From positions 1 through 34,093 of the forward strand of contig JAQVKF010000017.1 in assembly GCA_028694795.1 (NCBI GenBank): a stretch of 34,093 nt of DNA, given 5' to 3'. This DNA is from Thermoguttaceae bacterium. Its GTDB lineage: Bacteria > Planctomycetota > Planctomycetia > Pirellulales > Thermoguttaceae. A program made the position numbers and the translations under genes. Below the pieces are notes generated by a model that was not told the DNA's origin, did not search any database, and saw nothing but the letters and a program-made list of their open reading frames with translations. This document shows positions 26,655 to 32,700 of this stretch, piece by piece. Position 1 is the stretch's first letter; the number at the start of each line of letters is the position of its first letter.

Positions 26655-26893
26655 GTGCGTGTTCACACAAGTTGCCACCCCAATCAAAGCAATGTCTGTA
26701 CCAGCGTCAGGTAAAAAGTTGCGCATTTTCTACGAAAATGTTTTTTCGTAAAACTTTTTTGGGGCGAAAAACCCATGGGAGGAAACTTTTTACTAGACGC
26801 GCAAACTTCAATATCAACCAACGTAAACCACCCCGATTGCGGTCATTCATTCTTGGCCATGGTTTTTACCATGTAATTATATGTGAACACGCC
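26655..26893 (-). mobile_element. MITE copy G, about 239 bp, module 2 only
   Basis: An inverse, almost identical copy of F (only scattered base differences seen by eye). The left end GTGCGTGTTCACACAA follows TCTA; the right end GTGAACACGCC is followed by ATCTA, so the exact right boundary is uncertain by three bases. The TA on the right is part of the TAG stop codon of the next phage gene (stop at 26896-26898). Confidence 0.88.
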
Positions 26894-26895
26894 AT

Positions 26896-27300
26896 CTAAA
26901 TCGCGTTTACTCGAAAACGCACCATAAATAAAATACCCATCTGCGAACGTATTTGGTACTCCACTAAATAATTCCGACCCGCCGCCGAAAACGGTTCGCT
27001 CTCGCTCGTCGGTAACGTGTGACGGAAATTGTAACCCACCGCATCACTCTTCCACGCTCCATCCGTTTGCAACGTATCAAAAAACGTTGATGAAATGTCC
27101 ACCATATTCGAAGCGTGACCGGATACCACCGCTCGGAAATCTGGACGCTGTGCATCTAATTCGTAAACACTGTACCGAATCGAAGCAATTTGAGACGACA
27201 CGAGGACCATTTCTTTCTCGTCCGCAATTCTCGCCATAAACACCGCCGATGCTTGTTTGAATACGGTCCCTAATATGTCGTGCGCTGAAGATAATGCCAC
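26896..27300 (-). CDS. Phage-module protein, unassigned, GTG start
   Basis: 134 residues beginning at a GTG (27298-27300) with GAGGAG seven bases upstream, so the start is well supported although not ATG. No family is recognised. The N-terminal part is helical (SSAHDILGTVFKQASAVFMA). The middle contains DFRAVVSGHASNMVDISSTF. The end, YNFRHTLPTSESEPF followed by YLVEYQIRSQMGILFMVRFRV, reads as paired beta-strands, as in small virion proteins. Position directly after the major capsid gene suits a head-completion role, by analogy only. The TAG stop includes the TA at which MITE copy G is inserted. Confidence 0.65.
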   Translation of the reverse strand: MALSSAHDILGTVFKQASAVFMARIADEKEMVLVSSQIASIRYSVYELDAQRPDFRAVVSGHASNMVDISSTFFDTLQTDGAWKSDAVGYNFRHTLPTSESEPFSAAGRNYLVEYQIRSQMGILFMVRFRVNAI

Positions 27301-27592
27301 GTCTGATCTCCTCTACTTTTTTTGTTTTTTTCAATATCAATCAAACAGCTATCGCATGCCTGACTAAATGCTCCGCACAAATTTCAGCTGAAAATAACCA
27401 ATTTCAAATGAACAAAAATATTTTCTAACGATGTATTTCTTATTTCATCTATCGATGATCAAAATGGGAGGAACCTTGTAATTTGATAAGAACCCAAAGC
27501 TGTAAACGCTCTCAGAAAGGGTATGGGCAGCGTCGCGGAAACGCCAATGCGTCTAGGATACCAGTGAACTCGCTGCCCGGTATTTCCGACCA
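27301..27592. other. Gap between major capsid gene and next phage gene
   Basis: 292 bp, AT-rich. It contains a perfect 12-bp palindrome TTTCAGCTGAAA at 27382-27393, about 80 bp upstream of the GTG-start gene; it could be a regulator site or be due to chance. No gene is supported here. Confidence 0.4.
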
Positions 27593-28741
27593 TCAGTCTG
27601 TACTCATCACTACGTAACGCGGATTCAAAACCGCCGCCGCCCCGCGCTCACTCGCCTTGAATCGAACCAAAATATCCTGATTGAAGTCCGCCTCGCTCGG
27701 CGCGACCGAATGCGTCACCGTAATCGGCCAGTTCTCCATATAACAAAACGCCTTCCGGAAATTACCCAAAAGCCACGGATGTGATGTGTTATTCGCCACA
27801 GATAATCGACTCAACGCGATACGACTGCTCACCACTTGATAACTCGAAAGCGGATTCGAGGTAATCGTCGTCTGACCACCCGATGTCGAATGAACCTCAG
27901 TCGCACTCATCGTGCGTTTCGCTGTGTGGTAAACTGACGGTAGCACAAACAGCGTATTGGGTTGAATCAACACAGGTTCCTGCGTCGTGGGATCCAAAAT
28001 ATTCGAAAATACCTGCTCTGCCGCGTCCACGCTCGTCCAGTCCGAAAACGCATTCGACCCCAATTTATTCGCCCACGGCCCCGATTCACTCGAACTATAA
28101 TAGGTGTTGTACGATGTTCCGTTCCATTTGTAACTGTTCGTAATGCCAAATAGTATGTCAATCAGCCGCTTCTCTTTATTCAACCCCAGAATCTCGCCGA
28201 CCTCCGCCGCTCGAGACAAAACCAAATTCGTCTGGTCAAAAAATACCGCCTCTCGCGTCACTGGTACAATCAGCCCTCGCTTCGTCGTCTTCGGCGTCTC
28301 AATGTAATCCTCGCCAAAACCCACATTGTGGTACGGCATCCCTGGAGCAACTTCCGCCGCGTCATCCGGAATACGGCCCACTCCGGGAATCTTTTCTCCA
28401 TCAAATCGCGTTGGAATCGTCTCAACCAACTTCGACGCCACAAACGTCTCCTGTGTGTACGAATCCAAAATCTTCGAATAAATGACCTGGTTGCTCACGT
28501 TCAAAAACGCCGTCAAATCCACGCCATCGCTTGATTCCAACAACATTGAGCCGCCTCGAGGATTCAAGGTCCGAACCCATTCACGCCCGTCTGGAATCAA
28601 CGACTCGGCTAAATCTCGAAAACTAAAATCCTCGGGACGAAGCTCACGCCGATCCAACGCCTCGCTCAAATGCGAAACCGTACGTTCCGCTCCATCCAAC
28701 TCATAACGACGACGCAATTCTCGATATTTAATCGTTGACAA
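27593..28741 (-). CDS. Phage major capsid protein
   Basis: 382 residues beginning at a TTG codon (28739-28741) with GAGGAG eight or nine bases upstream. The N-terminal 60 residues are charged and helical (YRELRRRYELDGAERTVSHL), like a delta or scaffold segment. The rest has the character of an HK97-fold major capsid protein: YTQETFVASKLVETIPTRFD, then KTTKRGLIVPVTREAVFFDQ, then TLFVLPSVYHTAKRTM, and a C-terminal QDILVRFKASERGAAAVLNP. It forms the icosahedral shell. Order supports the call: terminase, portal, protease and decoration genes lie upstream on the same strand. A 20-bp tandem repeat lies 39 bp before the start. The TTG start may lower translation, or an upstream start was missed, but none fits as well. 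Confidence 0.8.
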   Translation of the reverse strand: MSTIKYRELRRRYELDGAERTVSHLSEALDRRELRPEDFSFRDLAESLIPDGREWVRTLNPRGGSMLLESSDGVDLTAFLNVSNQVIYSKILDSYTQETFVASKLVETIPTRFDGEKIPGVGRIPDDAAEVAPGMPYHNVGFGEDYIETPKTTKRGLIVPVTREAVFFDQTNLVLSRAAEVGEILGLNKEKRLIDILFGITNSYKWNGTSYNTYYSSSESGPWANKLGSNAFSDWTSVDAAEQVFSNILDPTTQEPVLIQPNTLFVLPSVYHTAKRTMSATEVHSTSGGQTTITSNPLSSYQVVSSRIALSRLSVANNTSHPWLLGNFRKAFCYMENWPITVTHSVAPSEADFNQDILVRFKASERGAAAVLNPRYVVMSTD

Positions 28742-28780
28742 TAGTTCTCTCCTCGATCATACTTATGCATCAATGCCCCA

Positions 28781-28820
28781 TCTTCTGATAAGTATATAAA
28801 TCTTCAGATAGGTATACAAA
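28781..28820. promoter_or_regulatory. Tandem 20-bp repeat upstream of major capsid gene
   Basis: Two direct units, tcttctgataagtatataaa (28781-28800) and tcttcagataggtatacaaa (28801-28820), match at 17 of 20 positions and end 39 bp from the capsid start. A period of 20 bp is about two helical turns, so a regulator could bind both on one DNA face. A near-palindrome GCATTGATGC lies between them and the gene. The role is inferred. Confidence 0.45.
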
Positions 28821-28997
28821 ATCGATAAAATACTTCAGCAAAATGGGTACCCACCACATTAACTTCCATCGTGGAATCCACTTTTTCATCCGGGGACTAA
28901 GTCACTCAACGGCCCCAAATTGAACTCCATTGGCAAACATTCCAATCAGAATCGGTCTCATGCCCTGTCGTAAAAAACATCTTCGACCACGATCCGA

Positions 28998-29453
28998 CTA
29001 AACACCACCCTGGACCACCTTCGACCAAACGTCGCACAGCACACTCGTCGTCGTACTGCTGTAATGTCGCACCGCGCGACCAATCGCTCCTGTACTGCCC
29101 GACAATTTCACCAATTTCTGGTCTTCCAGTAAATTACTTGACGTATTCGGCGCAATGTAACTACCAATCGTAAACGTGTTATCCACACACTCGTACTCAA
29201 ATACCCCTCGCGTCGCCACTCGAATCGGCGTCGTATCGCCCACGCGGCTCTTCTGCATCGCAATTCCTAAAAATTTTCCTTGAAATCCACTCTGTGTCGT
29301 CGAGGCGTCCGTCGTCCAAGCATAAGAAGACGCCGGTTTCGCATCGTCCGTATCCAACCACAATAAATCGCCAATCTCAATTTCCGTCGCAGAGTCCACC
29401 GGTGCAATCACTGGATTCGTATCCCCATAACGCCATCGCATTCGATCACTCAT
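28998..29453 (-). CDS. Capsid decoration-like protein
   Basis: 151 residues from the ATG at 29453 (MSDRMRWRYGD), with GAGGAAG about nine bases upstream; a longer frame to 29486 exists but lacks this site. The sequence is beta-rich: NPVIAPVDSATEIEIGDLLW, then GKFLGIAMQKSRVG, then PIRVATRGVFEYECVDNTF, GSYIAPNTSSNLL and VLCDVWSKVVQGG. This is the layout of DUF2190-type and other small head-decoration proteins that stabilise capsid surfaces. It lies between protease and capsid genes, the usual place for such a protein. A 256-bp gap with a tandem repeat separates it from the capsid gene. It could also be another small head protein. Confidence 0.65.
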   Translation of the reverse strand: MSDRMRWRYGDTNPVIAPVDSATEIEIGDLLWLDTDDAKPASSYAWTTDASTTQSGFQGKFLGIAMQKSRVGDTTPIRVATRGVFEYECVDNTFTIGSYIAPNTSSNLLEDQKLVKLSGSTGAIGRAVRHYSSTTTSVLCDVWSKVVQGGV

Positions 29454-29542
29454 CTTCGCTCTTCCTCTCTTGAAATTTCGTCTCACTCTTCCTATAGATT
29501 ATCTGTTCACTTCCTCGATTGTCAGCTTCGGAAAAATTCCAC

Positions 29543-30694
29543 TCAGTTCTTCTTGATCTCTTCAATAAAATGGCTTACACTCTCCAGCTCACCCGGCTCC
29601 TCACGCAACGATAAACGCCTCTGTTCCATCAGCCGAACACGATCCAATATCAACGCACGAATCGTGTATTCATCCTCCGCCTCATAAAGCGTTTTCAAAA
29701 ATATCTCCGACACCATCAACTGGCCATATGCATCATCCGACAACGGAATCGAAAGTCCTTGTTCCTGTAATAACTCGCGAATGCAAAGCTCACGATCTTT
29801 TCGGCATATCTCCTTTCGAAGCAAATGAAGCTCCCCCTCCACTCGCTTACGCGATGCCTCGCTCTCCTCAAAACGCTGACGTAAACTACGATACGAACGC
29901 TTACCTCGCGAATTTTCTTCGTCACTCAACGACTTCAAAGAACAAGACTTCGCCAAAGCTCCATCCGTCATCGGAAGAACGGTCTCTTCCCCGTGCTCAT
30001 CACCTTCCAATAAATTGGTTTCGCCATCCAATCGCAAATCCGCACATTCCAACAAACCACGCCGCTCATAGGGGCCGCAATGAGTAGTTGCCCACTCAAA
30101 GGATTCCGGTTCACGTTCTTCGACGTCCAGTTCCGAAGCCGCCAGCCGCAGTTGCGTTGAAGCCAAGGGTGTTGAATCGGACTGTGTAGACACAGATTGC
30201 ACCAAAGTTTCATTTTGAGACTCGAACAGACCTCGCGTCGTCGCAGGATCCGCCACCAAATCCACACCCAACACCTTCATGATCTTTTGTACTACCACAC
30301 CCTGCTCATCGTGCGAGGTTTCCGCCTCCACATGATGCGAAAAACCTACGTTTTCAGGTGCATGTTCCGCGTCCCACAACAATTGCTCCGCCAACGGATG
30401 TTTGGGATTGTAATGGAAATCCGCAAAAAGCCCCATGTCTGGACGGTATTGGACCCCGTGAAGTACGCCAATCCGATCTCGGTAGTCTCGCGGATGTTCG
30501 CCTGATTCCACGTGGTTGATGTTCACCTTCGCATTCTCATAAAGCGATACAGATTCCGATAAACAATTTTCCGTATATCGACGTCCATTACGCGAATAAA
30601 AACCCAGTACCTTTACGCCATGTAATATCCCTCGCGAACGATCTATCCGAAACTCTCCCGCTCGCGAAAAGGCATATTCGTACATATTCTCCAT
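29543..30694 (-). CDS. Prohead protease fused to scaffold-like region
   Basis: 384 residues from the ATG at 30694, which has GAGG five or six bases upstream; a start at 30709 is also open. The N-terminal 160 residues look like a head-maturation serine protease: VNINHVESGEH with His61, then NVGFSHHVEAE with Ser119, then KVLGVDLVADPATTRGLFES, a layout known from S78/T4 gp21-like proteases. The middle is acidic and low in order. Residues about 275-375 are a charged coiled coil (SYRSLRQRFEESEASRKRVE, LRKEICRKDREL), as in scaffold or delta domains. Such fusions cleave the scaffold and capsid tails during maturation. It lies between the portal and decoration genes, as expected. The catalytic residues are inferred from motif spacing. 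Confidence 0.75.
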   Translation of the reverse strand: MENMYEYAFSRAGEFRIDRSRGILHGVKVLGFYSRNGRRYTENCLSESVSLYENAKVNINHVESGEHPRDYRDRIGVLHGVQYRPDMGLFADFHYNPKHPLAEQLLWDAEHAPENVGFSHHVEAETSHDEQGVVVQKIMKVLGVDLVADPATTRGLFESQNETLVQSVSTQSDSTPLASTQLRLAASELDVEEREPESFEWATTHCGPYERRGLLECADLRLDGETNLLEGDEHGEETVLPMTDGALAKSCSLKSLSDEENSRGKRSYRSLRQRFEESEASRKRVEGELHLLRKEICRKDRELCIRELLQEQGLSIPLSDDAYGQLMVSEIFLKTLYEAEDEYTIRALILDRVRLMEQRRLSLREEPGELESVSHFIEEIKKN

Positions 30695-30868
30695 TTTGAC
30701 CTCTTTCATGTTGATGTTTCGGGAATCTTATCGACTCCATCCGTTTTTCGAATGTCTCACCCTCGAAATGCAAAGGCTATGTACGCTATCATTCCCCAAA
30801 AAGAATCGTCGCCTCGCTTCCACTGTCTCGAAACGCTCGAAAAGGTTTGAAATTCTTCCACGATACCT

Positions 30869-31054
30869 CTATTTACAAGTTTGCTCAATTCGACGACGGT
30901 AACTTTGGATCGTACCGTCCTGCACCGCAAACTCAATCTGTACCGAACCAAAGAAACCTCGTTCCAATGTCTCCTCGTAAATTTTGCGAAGCATTGACTC
31001 GATCCGCTCTATTTTCTCCTGATTCGTATTTGTTTCCCTCAGTTTTACGCTCAT
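30869..31054 (-). CDS. Small DUF2292-like protein in phage module
   Basis: 61 residues from the ATG at 31054; a TTG at 31066 adds four residues and neither has a strong ribosome site. The N-terminal half is a helix (NQEKIERIESMLRKIYEETL). The C-terminal half, FGSVQIEFAVQDGTIQSYRR, matches the pattern of DUF2292 (YezF-like) small proteins, where a GSV-I-VQDG-V strand pair ends near a basic tail. Their function is not established, although they are often near phage genes or stand alone. It sits between portal and protease genes on the same strand, which argues for a phage role. Confidence 0.6.
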   Translation of the reverse strand: MSVKLRETNTNQEKIERIESMLRKIYEETLERGFFGSVQIEFAVQDGTIQSYRRRIEQTCK

Positions 31055-31167
31055 CGTTGTATCCAATCACATGGTTCAATTAAAAGGATTTTTTAAAAAT
31101 GTTTTATTTGTACATGCATATACAAATATATCTTATCTATTTTCGGTCACGATATGACCGAATGTTC

Positions 31168-32472
31168 TCAAGACTCCTTCTCCGGATCAATACCATGTCG
31201 CAATGCCATCGTCTGCGGTGAAAGTACCCCGCAACGCAACAAAATCTCATCCGCCTGGGCTTCCTGCAAACGATTACGTACTACTAAGTTCGGTGGAACA
31301 CACAATAAACGTATCCGCGATAATGCCTCTCGCGGAAGACGACCCGCTCGTACCGCATGCGAAATCACACGACGGAATATCCGCGTGTCCTCCTCCACCA
31401 TTTCCTGCTGCAATCGCTGGAATGTCCGAACACACGGCCCCTCCGCCACCATCGTTGAGGAATAATTCGCATTCGACGCATCACTCGTCAGCATAAACTC
31501 CGGCATCACTAAACGGGACGCTACCGCTCGAAGCTCCGCTTGCAAAATCGATACAAAACTGCTCGCGTCAATCGTGGAGGCCGGAAACTCGTACTCCACA
31601 CCGGAAGACGCATCCAATATCGTGCCGGGTGAATAACGACGATACGAATGTACCTGACCACTTGCGTCCACCATGTTGGCATTTGCCTCATTTTGCACAA
31701 ATTGGCGCACCGTACTCGGATTTCCCTGCGTGTGTTTCCGAATAATCGCTATCGCCGACTGAACGCCGGCTACCACGCTCATGTTCCTTAGAATCTTCTC
31801 CGCACGCTGCAAATTCTTCATCACCGGATAAAATAACGGCACGCCTCGCTTCATTGACTCGTCTACGTTCGCCTTTCGATGCTGTATCGACGTCGATGAC
31901 ACTAACTCACCCTTCACAAAATAACCGCGGACTAGCTCCGGATCGTGACTCGCTGTCCAGACCCCAAAACTACTGTCCGGATCTGACGCCCGCTCCGGCG
32001 GTGTACGCACTTGTGATGGCTCCACAAATCGCACTCGAACGATCCCATCAGGCTCCTCGAAAAAACGCAAAAACGCCTCGCCATCTCGGTCCATGCGCCG
32101 CACGATCTCCTGCTGACGTCGATACCAGTGATTCTCACTCATAAATTCGTCCAACACGCTCTGAACTCGTGACGATAACTCACAGTCCGATTCGCTTCGC
32201 GGAATCACTTTACACGAATAACCAGAACCTACAATGTAACTGATCCGATTCTCATGACCGTTGATCGCAAACTCGTTCGTCATCGCTAACTCACGACACG
32301 CTAAACGCACCTCGTCTAACTCACCCTCCGTTTGCCATGGGATACAACCGTCTCGAAGCGTCCCCGACATGCACGCTCGCCAGTGTCCCGGTGCGTCGTC
32401 GTAAAACTCACTCGGTGGTAATAAATTCCGGAAAAACTCCTCTACGATCTCCCGCATCCCTTGATTCAACAT
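31168..32472 (-). CDS. Phage portal protein
   Basis: 434 residues; GGGGGAG five bases before the ATG at 32472. Portals form the dodecameric ring through which DNA enters the head. The sequence fits a lambda-type portal: an N-terminal wing with NEFAINGHENRISYIVGSGY and a conserved IVRRMDRDGEAFLRFF. The family stretch HRKANVDESMKRGVPLFYPV comes next, followed by a long helix (KNLQRAEKILRNMSVVAGVQ). A glutamine/alanine-rich C-terminal part includes RLVMPEFMLTSDASNANYSS, also usual for portals. No protease domain is fused. It lies 228 bp after the terminase gene; the gap holds a solo dispersed motif at 32521. Confidence 0.85.
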   Translation of the reverse strand: MLNQGMREIVEEFFRNLLPPSEFYDDAPGHWRACMSGTLRDGCIPWQTEGELDEVRLACRELAMTNEFAINGHENRISYIVGSGYSCKVIPRSESDCELSSRVQSVLDEFMSENHWYRRQQEIVRRMDRDGEAFLRFFEEPDGIVRVRFVEPSQVRTPPERASDPDSSFGVWTASHDPELVRGYFVKGELVSSTSIQHRKANVDESMKRGVPLFYPVMKNLQRAEKILRNMSVVAGVQSAIAIIRKHTQGNPSTVRQFVQNEANANMVDASGQVHSYRRYSPGTILDASSGVEYEFPASTIDASSFVSILQAELRAVASRLVMPEFMLTSDASNANYSSTMVAEGPCVRTFQRLQQEMVEEDTRIFRRVISHAVRAGRLPREALSRIRLLCVPPNLVVRNRLQEAQADEILLRCGVLSPQTMALRHGIDPEKES

Positions 32473-32520
32473 GGAATCTCCCCCATCAATGATATTATGT
32501 ATACGTGTACAAAAACGGAC

Positions 32521-32547
32521 ATTTTACCTGTCAGTGGTACTGCCATT
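32521..32547 (+). repeat. Solo copy of the short dispersed motif
   Basis: Reads attttacctgtcagtggtac then tgccatt, close to the motif found in the MITEs and between host genes. It lies between the terminase and portal genes, with no MITE ends nearby. Confidence 0.5.
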
Positions 32548-32700
32548 TCATTCGTTTGCCATCCCGGATCACTTTGTTCGCGGTCAGATTGGAGTGGAAT
32601 ATTGAATGAATATTCGACAAGTGGAGCCTGAAACGATGTAACCACCCCAACGGATCACAGACCGGGCGGTAACAGAAACCCGCCACCGGGCGATCCAAGA

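Noticed and set aside
25982-26893. Repeats at 23-27 kb as a CRISPR array
   Set aside because: Units are 200-240 bp, in both orientations, with unequal gene-containing spacers and inverted ends; this is a mobile element pattern.
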